This document shows, in pieces, positions 34,401 to 46,400 of a stretch of DNA of 64,000 bases. Source of the DNA: Cinnamomum chago. Taxonomy: Eukaryota; Streptophyta; Magnoliopsida; Laurales; Lauraceae. Location: contig CP142453.1 of the NCBI GenBank assembly GCA_038049695.1, positions 2,745,501-2,809,500 of the forward strand, in the 5' to 3' direction. Below the pieces are notes generated by a model that made no database searches, had not been told where the DNA came from, and saw only the letters and a program-made list of their open reading frames with translations. A program made the translations under genes and the position numbers. Numbering within the stretch: position 1 is the first letter of the stretch; the number at the start of each line of letters is the position of its first letter.

Positions 34401-37400
34401 CAGAAACTTGAGTTCATTAATATCTCAGGATTATGAGCCTATTGCTAGGGAATTATGAGAGCAAACCTTAAAATAAAGACAATGTATATAAGGTGCTTCT
34501 CATGGTCCTTCAATACATCCAATGTACCAGCATCATGATCTAGAATATTACATTCTGATGATCGAGATAAATCACACTATCTCATAGTGATCAAAATGCT
34601 GCAACCTTGTCAGATGAGGTGTCCAATCTCATCACTGGTTGTGAAGATATTTAAGTATAAAATTTGTAATACATATCTCCTGTATGTGGATCTCATCCAT
34701 ACACATGTATTACATCTAGCATACTTGTGGACTCCGGTTCATCTCATGAACCATTATGTCAATTGTATTAGTTATGTGCAAGTATATAAAACACCATTCA
34801 TCTCATGAAAGGAAACACATAAATTGTATTGATAAATAAAGAAAATAATCAATTTATTACATCATATACTTTTGGTATTAAGACCATAAACTAACAATGC
34901 CTTGATCACTGGATTTACTCAGCTAATGTGTTTGTGGGCACTTCACTGATCACTATTTATGCAAAATGCAAGGTGTTTAATTGTTTGACTCAGGTTTTTG
35001 ATGCCATAAACAACCCAAGTCTCGCCACATGGAATGCTTTGATCACTGGATTTGTTGTGAATGGTCAGATAGAGTACACTCACCAGGTCTTCAATCAAAT
35101 GCCATCTCAAAACATCATTTCTTCGACAGCTCTTGTTAATGGGTATATCAAGGTCAAGACACTGAAATGCTTTTGAAGTTGAAAAGGTTGGAGAAAGCTT
35201 CAACCAATGTTTAGAAAATATATATATATATTTCATCTTTTTCCGCCTCAAACTTTGCCAAATAAATATTGGATTGAATGGAAAATACCTGCCACTCTTT
35301 CCTTCCCTGGAAGTCGTCTGAATTCAATTTCTTGACAGCAATAGCAATCCCGCTTCCGGCCTTGGTTGGTGCAAATGTCTTCTCATCAATCCAACCCTTG
35401 AAAACCCTCCCAAAACCTACCTCCCCAGGAACCCTACCGGGACTGAACTTACTGGTCACTGCCTTCAATTCTGCAAAACTGAAAATCCTTAAAGTGGGAG
35501 TAATGGGAAGGATCTGACCGTATGGGGACACCTCATCCAAACGGCTTGAAAACGCACTCCCAGTTTCCGAATGCGTCCCTTCATTGCTGGTGTTCTGTGC
35601 AATCCCTGAAAAGAGGATTTGATAGAAACCCATGTGAGATTATGCAAAAATGGAGACATGTAAATCAAAATGGGAGAAGAAAACAGAGCAGCACAGGAAA
35701 AAACAGAGTTACAGAGAAAAGATTGTGTAAGTGCCTAAAAATTACGGACTTGATTATTAGAGGATTAAGCTCTTGGTTTGGAGATCCTTGGGAAGACGAG
35801 GGGAAAGGATCGAGCCTCTGATGACCTGAAAGAGAGAAACAGCAAGTCAGAACCCCTGGCTATAGGCAGTCGAAGGCCCTCCGACGCTCAAATCAGTGTA
35901 GGAACTGAAAGAGAATGGAGAAGAAGAAGTCTGGGAGGGAGACGGGTTGCGTACCTTACATGATTTTCCTTCATACTATATATAGATGTGATAGTCATCA
36001 TTGGATTGACCCCTTGAGGGGAAGGGAGTCCTATCAGAGTGTACTCTCATCTCCCGAGTGGGGGTAGGTGAAAAGGGAATGTCCTATCGGACCATCATTC
36101 CACGCCTATAGACATGACCCTGAGATAAGGCGTGCCCCTTATCTAGGTCCGGCACCCACTCTGCCTGTCAGTTCGCCGTTCCCGTCACGGCAGCGCATTT
36201 ATGGCTGCATTAATGGCTGAGTGACAGGGGCCGAGATCGGGCAGAGGCTGAGACCGAGGTCGGGACTCGTGACGTAGCCACCGAGACTCGCCCTATGATT
36301 CTTTCCGAGACGGTGTTGCGGCCGACCTTGGGCTGTGCCGAGACCAATGGTAACCGAGACTAGAGGGTGACCCCACCTAAATCCGTGAGCACGGAACGAC
36401 CCCACACAATTGCCCCTATCTCTCGACCCCTTGGGCCTAGTCCGAGGTCGGGAGATAAGATTCGGAAGTGATGGGGCCGTCTTTTCGTATCTTGCTTTTA
36501 TGAGATTCTCATCATTACGCCCCTTCGTCTGCCCTAGGCAATAAATAGGGCACCATAATTGCTTCGCCCTGTCAAGCACGTGGGACGCCGCTCCGTATGC
36601 CCGAGGTGATAAATGTCGTACCACAGGCGTGGTGGGAGGCGAACCGTTGCCGCCACGTGGAGTCTCCTATCTGGTCGGTCGCCGGGATCGAAACGACGCA
36701 TGGCAGGATAATGAAGAGGGGCGTCCCTCTATAAAAATGGAAGCGCCCCTTCCCTTTCTCTTTTACCCTGGCTGTTTGTCTGAGAAGGAGAGCTCTGTTG
36801 AAGACGAAGTTCTGCCACAGACTTTGCTGAAAAACGAACCAACCGGTCTCGGGAACTTTTCTTTCTAGCCTTCTGCTTCTTCGTCCTCAGTAATCTTCAG
36901 CATCCTTTCTGTGAGTTTCATCTTCTCTCTCTGCTATTTCTTTGTGCCTCCTTTCTTCTCTTCGCTTTCAGAAGGTTTAGGTCCTTTAGGGTTTTTCCAG
37001 TTTTCATTCCTAGTCACCTGCCTCTTATCCTTCCAAGAAATGGGGATTTATAGCCACTGGTTAGAGGGTCCTGCAGCCTTGGAGGCCTTTAGGTCGTCGT
37101 TTAAGATCCCGGCCGACGTCTTGGTTAAACCTGACGACCTCGGGGACCTTCCTGGTGGCCTTTCCCGGAACAATGACTGGATGCCTTTCCCCCTGCTGTC
37201 GGTGTGTGAAGGCGGGGTCAGGTTCCCCATCCATCAGCTCCTCCGGTCCTGCCTTAATGCGTGGCACATCTGCCCCTTCCAGTTGATGCCAAATGGTTTC
37301 AAGATTATAATGGGCGTGGCGGAGCTAAACTAGATCCTCGACATCGATCTCGGGGTACATGACATAGAAGATGTCTATGACATCTGTAAAGCTGCAGGGG

Positions 37401-40400
37401 GTGAGGATCTTTACTATCTCCGGGTGAAGGCCAAGCGTCGGCCCTTGGTGAATGCCCTAGAGGATTCGAACAAATACGCCGGGTATGAACGGATCGTGGT
37501 ATCGGGGAACTGGGAGTTCAAGGGTACCGAGACCGAAGTGGAGAGGAGAATCCGGGTCCCATGGAAACCTGGGACCCCTCCTAGTAAATACATGTCCTTC
37601 GTGCTGTTTTTGCTCGTTGCTTATGCCGAGCTGACGCCCTTGCTATTTTCTTACGCAGGTATTCAGAAAAGGAGGAGGGAGGCCAACATCAACAAGTGGA
37701 AGAGGAACGACGCGTGGTTGGAGAAGATCAGCAGTTACCACGGTCACCACGACCGAGCTGCCTTCTCTCTTCTTGGGTACAAGCCGCGGTACCGGTCTTA
37801 TACCAGTGAGACTGCCGAGGTCCCCCTTGTGCCGGTAGGGGAGATCATACTCGCGCTTGCCGAGACCAGTGGCCAAGCCACGGAGCCCCAAGACCCGATT
37901 ATTATCACCGACAGCCCCCCTCACTCCCGAGGTTAAGAAGAAGAGGAGATGGACGGACAGCGCCCTCCCTTGAAGAGTCTGGGGGCTACGATCTTCGGGG
38001 GCCGAGCTCCCCCCCGCCTCCAAGCGTGCCCCCAGTGGGTCAGGCGCCGCCTCGGGCTCCGCAGTTAGCGCCTCCTAAGGCTCATTGGGAGCAGCGTCGG
38101 GAGCGGCTGGGGCCACCTCCGTCAAAGCTAAGGGGAGGTCGGTGGAACCCTCCAAGGACGTCCGGCAGCCCAAGGAACCTCGTCCTCTTAAGGACAGCAG
38201 GCCACGGGTTGTCGAGGCCAAGAAGGAGGCTCTGCCGCCTCCGCCGCAAAGGGAGACCCCGCCTCGAGCCGCGGAGGCCGGAAAGGAGGGTGGGGGTCAC
38301 CCTCCCGAGAAGAGGCCCCGCCTGGCGGGCGTGGAGGGGAGGCTCCAGGGAGCGGAGCCGCAGGCCCAACCTTCCGTGCCGACACCCTGGAGGCCCAACT
38401 TCGACCTCAACCCTAACGAGCCCATGACCATGGGGGAGCGGCTGGGGGCCAGTTGGGAGTCGGTCGTGGCCCTTGCTCGGGGATGTGCCCTCCCCCTAGA
38501 CATGGAGACGTACAAGAAGAATGGGTCGATGGCCCTGCTCCATCAGTCGATGAGAGCGTTGCTTGAGGTAGCTTTCATCCCTCTGCTTTCGAATTTCTGC
38601 CTCTCGGTTGCCTGAATTGATTCCCTTACTATTTTTATCCTTTTGCAGAACGTACAAAGGACTCAAGTGCTAATTGAGAGGTTGGCGGAAAGAACTGCCC
38701 ACATCGCCGAGCTGGAGAAGGAGAAAAAGAAGATGGGGGGCGCGCTGGAGGTCAGCGCGGTTGAAATAAAGAAAGCGGAGGGGAAGCTCGCCCAGTACGC
38801 AACGGAGCAACAGGCGGCAAAAACCGAGATCATCAAGTTGCGGGGCGAGAATAAAAATCTGAGGGGCGCCGTTGATGACAAAGACAAAAGGGCGAGCCAA
38901 CTGGAGGCCGAGCTTGCCGAGAAGGGGGCCGAGCTCGCCGAGAAGGGGGCCGAGCTCGCCGAGAGGGAGGTTGAGCTTGCCCAGAAGCAGAATGAACTGG
39001 CCAGGAAGGAGGTCGAGCTCGAGGCCTCCAGGAAAGAGAGGGCCGATGTCGAGTGATGAGCACATTTATGTGTGAAATCTTAGGGCCATAAGCATGCATT
39101 TTACTCACATTTTACAGAGCTACTTGGGTATTCTTCTGTCTTTTTCAGGTTTTAGGTTCTTTTGGATATTTTATGATATTTTGGGTTATCAAGAGCTGTA
39201 TCTTCAAATTTACACGTGAAGCTGCCCAATATTTTTTTTTCGTGGCTGTGTTCAGAGCTGAAATTCAGGCTTAATTGACATGACAAATTTCAAGTACACA
39301 TTCCTAGAAGCAGTCATACAAGCAATTATCGTTTTGGGCCATGAAAGAATAATGGGCCAGAATTGAGATCCAGCACAAAACGGGCCAGTCCACAATCTTT
39401 TCAAGGGTTTATTTAAGCACCAAAGAATACATTTGTGATCAATGACTGAAATGCAATCCTACACTTGCAACAAGAAGAGGTGTCATTTTGTTCAAGAAGG
39501 GGACCACATAAGCACAAGGCCCACATTTTTATTGAAGCAAAAGAAGGAAAAAATATAGAGAGAAACGTCTCACCAAGCAAAAGAAAAAAAAAAGAAATTA
39601 TTTTCCTTGATTTTCTCCACTCACCAAGGATGGAGGGCCCACATGTTTTCCAACCACAAGGAGGCCACACGTCATCTTCCTTGTTCTTTGGGATTTGTTC
39701 TAATCTAACACACCTATTGGAAAGAGAAGAGATAAGGGAAGGAGCTAATTTGTCTCTAGCACACCTCATCACAAGTGGTCAAAGAAGCCAAGGAAAGAAA
39801 TACATAGAAGGATTTTTTTTTATCTTTCTTGGTCTCTCTCCAACGTGCAAGTAAAAGGGAAAGAAGAAGTTGAAGATATTTTTTTTCTTTCTTTGGAAAG
39901 TCAAAAGAAAGGAAGAAAAAGTTGGAAAGGTGTGGGTGTGGTTGCCAAGCAAGAAATCTCACGGTTTTTTCCTTTTTTTTTCTCTCTTAGAAACTCATAA
40001 AGAGGAGGACGTCTCTCTCTCTCTAGGACTCACGCTCATTCTCTCTCAAATATTTGTCCTTTTACAAGTTTTTTTTTCTTCTCCTTTGGATGTTCTCCAC
40101 TTCTCCATTAATGGTGTCTTCTCCATTCAAGCAATAAAGTTCTTCTTCAAGCAAGCTTCAATGTTATTCCATAGTTTTAATTTATTGCTTTCTTTTATGC
40201 TTTTTTATGGGTTTGTAACTTCAATTCAAGGTTTGTAATTAATTAATTTAGTTAGTTTTAAAGCCTTGTAATTTCTAAATACTCCATTGAAGACCAAGTC
40301 TCAAGCTAGCATAGGCGCGCTCACAGACTAATGGTAGAAAACAAAATCACCTTCTTCAACATCAGGTATATCTAACTTTTCTCCTTTTATTTTATTTTCT

Positions 40401-43400
40401 TTTCCATGTTTTTATTTATTTATTTTATGTCTTCTCTTGTGATGGCTAGCTAAATTCTCCTCTCTTGAGGATGGTGAAGCCATTGAATTAAGGGATGATT
40501 AAAGGAAACCATAGTTGAATTTAATTGCATTGTGTATGTGGAGGGATTATCATGAATGAAATCTACATATTGCATGACATGCCTCAAACTACTTTAGGAG
40601 GATTATATGCTTTATGATTTTTTATCCATAATGATACCTTGCTACCCATGAATTTTTGGTGTTAAAATACAAGGAGAAAGATGAGAAACTATTCATGGGC
40701 TTTGTCTCGTATATGGTTTGAATAATCCATTGACCAAAGGTCCATCTAGATCTACGTATCTAAAATTTGGTTTTCCTAAAATCAGCCCTTAACTTCATTG
40801 GTGAATCCATTCTTGAGAGTTTTCTTCGTCATTAGATCTCATTAAATTTATTTTTCAGCAATTTAATTGTTAGGGGTATTTTCGTAATTTTGCGTAAATA
40901 GTCACTTTAGGTCCGTAGTTGCGTTTAGTTGTTTTAATTAATTTTAGTTGCTGTTTGGTTGTGTTTGATTAGGTTTAGATCACCTTTCATCAATTTTTGT
41001 TCACTTTTGCCTTAATTAAAAGAAAGTAATCTAAAGCATTGGCCTCCCTGAGTTCGACCCGTTTTGCGAACGATCCGTACGCTTGCTGTTATTTTAATAT
41101 TCACATCATCGAGTCCACCCTGCGAGATCAAGCAGCCAAAGCTTACCAAGATGGGGTGGACTGGGCGTCGGAGGAGTACACGGCTCAAATTTTGGATCTG
41201 AGCCCGGTGCTGTTTGAGATGGGATGCAAGGAGGCCCTCCGTAAGTATGGGGTTTCGGAAGACGACCCCATATTCGCGGATCTTCCTCAGTTCCAGCCTG
41301 CGGTACCGAGTTCGGAGTCAGAGCCTGGCTCCAACCCCCCTGAGGCCCCCTCCGAAGTCCCAGACACGCCTTCTCCTGCCCCGATCCCCGTCGACGCTAA
41401 AGCAGCCCAGGCTCTGCCAACTGCTCCTCCATCAGAGGCCCCTGATGCCCCAGCCTCTTCTGCCCCTCCAGAGCCTAAACAGAATCCTTAGTGTATTTTC
41501 CTCTTTTCTCTTTATGTTCAAAAGCTCTGTATCCATTCTTCTATTAATGAAAAACGAATCTTCTTTTCGAATTCTCCAGCTATTTTCTCATTCCTTTCTG
41601 CTACGTGATGTGGATGTTCTGGTGCCAAAACTAGCAAGTCCTTGAGGTCGGTAAAGCATTCAGATTTTAACCCACTTTTCTGCCTTAAGATGACGAGCCC
41701 CCTTTGGTGAGTCCACATGATGCCCCTAGACCAATGGCTAGGTTTTGATGACATGCTTCCGGGAGAAATACCTTAGGAAGGAATTTGCAATTAATTTGGG
41801 CTCATACCCCGAGATGCGGCCCATTCGCTGGAGAGTCGAGGTCGTATCTTTATCTCTGGTGACCACTTTTGGTGACTCGAGGTTAGGCCGAGCTCCATGC
41901 CTCCTAGGTAGTTGGCCCTGTCCGCATCCAGGAGTGATGGCCGGTCGTCAGAAATTGCTTCAAGGAGCAGGATCTCGGCCCTGTGACCGGCTTTAAGGAG
42001 GCTGGCGCGAGGGCCGGAGCCTTGGGGAGTTGGCCCTGTGACCGAACTCAGAGAGGCTGGCGCGAGGGCTGGAGCCTTGGGGAGTTGGCCCTGTGACCGA
42101 ACTCAGAGAGGCTGGCGCGAGGGCCGGAGCCTTGGGGAGTTGGCCCTGTGACCGAACTCACAGAGGCTGGCGCGAGGGCCGGAGCCTTGGGGAGTTGGCC
42201 CTGTGACCGAACTCAGAGAGGTTGGCGCGAGGGCCGGAGCCTTGGAGAGTTGGCCCTGTGACCGAACTCAGAGAGGCTGGCGCGAGGGCCGGAGCCTTGG
42301 ACATAGCTTGAAAGATATAAGGCAGGTTTTTATCCCAAAAGATCCTTTGTTATTGATTCATCATTTCGAATACAACTAGAAGAAAAACTTTTTGAGGTGT
42401 GTAGCATTCCATGGTCGTGGCAACTCTTTGCCATCCATCCCCTCAAGCCTATAGGCCGACCTTCCTGAGACCGAGACTACCTTGAAAGGGCCGAGCCAGT
42501 TTGGTGCGAGTTTGCCTTCGTTTGGATCTTTATCTGCTGGAAGCGCTCTTTTTAAGACCAATTCTCCAACTGAGAATCTTCTTTCTTTAACCCTTTGATT
42601 GTACCCTTGGGACAACTGCTGTTGATAAGCGACCAGGCGCACCGATGTCGCTTCCCTTCGTTCCTCGGCTCGGTTGAGCTCTCTGGAGGGGTTTATCTCG
42701 TTCTGCCCTTGATCGAAGAGGTTTGTTCTCAAGGTCGGGAGACCGACCTCTAGAGGGATTACAGCTTCCATCCCATAGGCCAATGAAAAAGGGGTTGCTG
42801 AAGTGGATCGCCTCGGGGTGGTCCTGTATGCCCAAAGGACACTCGGCAATTCTTCTATCCATCTACCCTTGGCTTTATCAAGCCTCTTTTTGAGTCCGTC
42901 CAGCACCACCTTGTTTGAGATCTCTGCTTGCCCGTTGCTCTGTGGGTAGGCAGGAGTTACATAAAGGTTCCTGATACCGTGTTCCTGACAGAAGTTTCTG
43001 AAGAGTTTTGAATCGAACTGGGTCTCGTTATCCGAGACCAGAGCTCTTAGGATCCCAAACCTTGTGACGATGTTTTTCCACACAAAATTCTTCGTGTCGT
43101 GCTCGGTGATGGAGGACAAGGCCTCTGCCTCTATCCATTTTGTAAAGTAATCAGTGCCTACCATCAACCACCTTTTGTTCCCTGGAGTGCAGTGAAGAGG
43201 ACCCACGATGTCCAGCCCCCACTGAGCGAAGGGCCACGGACTGGAGAGGGGACTCAGGTCCCGAGCTGGCTGATGCAGGGAATGGGAGAACTTCTGGCAT
43301 TTTTCACACTTTCTGGTGTAGAGCTGGGCATCTTTCTGCATGTAGGGCCACCAATAGCCCTGGCTAATGGCTCTGTAAGCCAGTGATCTTCCTCCGATGT

Positions 43401-46400
43401 GGCTTCCACAGATTCCTTCGTGAATTTCAAAGAGGAAGTCTTCCACCTTGCTTGGGTGAACGCATTGAAGATATGGTCCTGAGTAGGATTTTCTATAGAG
43501 TTTTTCATCTGGGGATAGCCAAAAGTGAGACGCTTTCATCCTGATCTTGTCAGCTTCATTCCTGTCTTCGGGGAGCTTATCTTCTTTTAGGAATGTTATG
43601 ATCGGGTCCATCCAGCTCGGGCCGAGATCAGTACACAAGATTTGCCGAGCTGGAAGGAGCTCTATGCTCGGTTTGGTTAATGTCCCCACATCGACCGTTC
43701 TTCTTTTCCCTGCTTCTACGGCCGATGCCAAGTTGGCTAGGGCGTCTGCGTGGCAAGTGGATTCCCTGCCGATCTGCCTGACTTCAGCTTTTTCGAACTG
43801 GGAGAGGAGCTGTCTGGTGTGGGCTAGGTAGGCCGCCATCCTCTCGTCTCGGGCTTGAAAATCTCCGCTCAGCTGGTTCATCACCAACTGGGAGTCGCTG
43901 AAGACCACAAGCCGGCGTGCCCCCAGTATCCTTGCGCTACCGAGATCCGCAATCAGTGTCTCGTACTCCGTTTCATTGTTTGATGCCTTGAAGTCGAGGG
44001 TTAGTGCCTGTTCTATGACTAGTCCTTCTGGGGATTGGAGGACTACGCCGGCGCCAGCTCTCCTGGAAGTCGACGACCCATCGACGAAGACCTTCCAAGC
44101 TGATTCGAGGAATTTTATCCAAGACTGGTCTTCCGCGGCCTCGGTTTCAGCTCTGTCACTGCCCTTGGAGTCCCCCAGTTCGGTATCGAGCGAGGTCGGT
44201 GCCGAACTAGGAGAGGTGAATTCGACGATGAAGTCTGCTAGGACCTGTGCTTTGATTGCTGTTCTGGGCTGATATTGAATATCGAACTGCCCCAGTTCGA
44301 CGGCCCATTTGGAGATTCGGCCAGAAAAGTCCGCCTTTCTGAAAAGGGATTTGAGTGGGAACTCTGTGACGACCACCACTGTATATGTCTGGAAGTAATG
44401 GGAGAGCTTGCGAGAGGCGCTGATGAGCGCTAACGCCAGTTTTTCGAGCGGTAGGTACCTGGTCTCGGCATCGAGCATGGTTTTGCTGGTGTAATAGATG
44501 GGGCGTTGTTGCTTGTCGTCCTCTCGGACTAACACCGAGCTCACTGCATGATCCGAGACTGCGAGGTAAAGATAGAGAAGATCCCCTTGTGCCGGGGTGG
44601 ATAATAACGGTGGTGAAGAGAGGTACTCCTTGAGTGTCTCCAGTGCCGAATCACATTCAGGGGTCCATTGGAACTTGGAACTCTTCTTTAGGAGCTGAAA
44701 GAAGGGACGACATTTGTCCGATGCTCGACTGATGAAACGGTTGAGCGCAGCTGCCATCCTTGTGAGTCGCTGGACTTGTTTGGCCGAGGTGGGGCTCTGG
44801 ACAGCCTGTATAGCTGTGATCTGGTCTGGATTGGCCTCAATTCCTCTTCTGGTCACCAGGCTTCCCAAGAACTTGCCAGACCCGACACCAAATGAGCACT
44901 TGGAAGCATTCAGTTTGAGCTGGAACTTTCTGAGGACGGCGAATGTCTAGCGCAGGTCTGTCAGATGGTCCTGGGACTTTTTAGATTTGACCACCATGTC
45001 ATCAATGTAGACTTCCATCGTCTTCCCGAGCTGGCTCTGAAACATCTTCGTGACCAGCCTCTGATATGTTGCACCGGCGTTTTTCAACCCAAAGGGCATC
45101 ACCTTATAACAGTAGATGCCTTGAGGCGTTATGAAAGCAGTTTTCTCCTCATCGGGCCTGTACAGTGGGATCTGGTGGTATCCTCAGTAGGCGTCCAGGA
45201 AGCTCATTCTGTCATGCCCCGAGGTGGCGTCGATCATCTGGTCAATTTTGGGCAGGGGGAAACTGTCCTTGGGGCATGCTTTGTTGAGGTCGGTGAAGTC
45301 CACGCAGACCCTCCATTTGCCACTCTTCTTTTTCACTACCACCGTGTTGGCTAGCCACTTGGGACAGTGTACTTCACGGATTGCCCCAGCCTCGAGGAGC
45401 TTCTCCACCTCTTCGACCACTGCTTTTGTTTGCAGGACCCCTGTTCTGCGAGCTTTCTACATGACGGGCTTATGACCGGGATCCACGTTAAGCTTGTGAC
45501 ACATGACCTCGGGGTCGACCCCAGGCATCTCATATGGAGTCCAGGCGAAGACATCCTTATTCAAGAGTAGGAAGTCTAGCAGTTCGGTCTTCTCCGCGTC
45601 GGGGAGCTGGCTACCCAGCAGGAAGTAGCGCTCGGGGTCCTCGGGACTGATTCTAACCTCGGTGAGTTCTTCTATACTTTTCTGCCTCGCTGCCCGCCCG
45701 ACATCCTCGATCTCAGCCTCGAGTTCGGCCATATGCACTTGTTCCGGCTCCACCTCTCCAGGTGTTACGGCTACGAGGCACTCTCTGGCCATCTGCTGAT
45801 TCCCCCACACGGTCACTATCTCGATCCCCCCCACCTGGCTTCTCTAGCGGGAATTTGAGTTTTTGATGAAGGGTGGAGGGCACTGCCTCCATGGCATGTA
45901 GCCAACTTCACCCCATTATCACATTGTAGGGAGACGGCGCATCCACTACCATGAAGTCGGCCATCTTCATGGTTCCTCCTATCCGCACTGCCAGCGTAAT
46001 TCTTCCTTTGGGGTACACTGGCTTGGCGCTGAATCCTACCAGAGGGACGCGAGCTTCCTGTAGGTCGGTCTCGATTAATCCGAGCTGCTTGAAACAGCTG
46101 TAGTAGATGATCTCGGACGAGCTTCCCGGATCTACAAGGACACGCTTCGTAGTATAGTTGTTGAGCCGCAAGGTGAGGATGAGAGCGTCATTGTGGGGGA
46201 GCAGGACCCCTCTCAGGTCTTCGTCCGAGAACCAGATCTTGGGCTTTTCCCTCCTAGCCCTCTTTGGAGCGCCTTCCAACTCTGCCGACATCACCTGCTT
46301 GCCATGGCCGGTCCTCCTGGCCTCTGACAGAGCTTGGGCACTTTCCTTACCCGGGGCGGGAGCTAGGTGGATGACGTTGATGATACCTGCGGGTTCGTCA

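Larger units (their letters stand above)
31142..35215 (+). other. Compound insertion carrying PEX4 and PPR gene pieces
   Basis: Copy C has only about 50 bp here, so about 4.1 kb was added to copy B intron 2. It starts in (TA)n(GA)n, continues with a leader-like CT tract, an intron-like region, PEX4 exons and PPR sequence, and ends in (TA)n near 35215. No terminal repeats were resolved because both edges lie in TA repeats. A Helitron or other gene-capturing element is possible but not demonstrated. Confidence 0.5.

Noticed and set aside
31142..35215. Helitron call for the PEX4/PPR insert
   Set aside because: No convincing 5'-TC or hairpin-CTRR-3' ends were visible; both edges are TA repeats, so the class is left open.
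38026..38427. Arg/Pro-rich 133-residue open frame in the antisense ORF region
   Set aside because: Overlaps the Pro/Ala-rich middle of the antisense ORF in another frame; the frame supported by the second Tat element is a different one.
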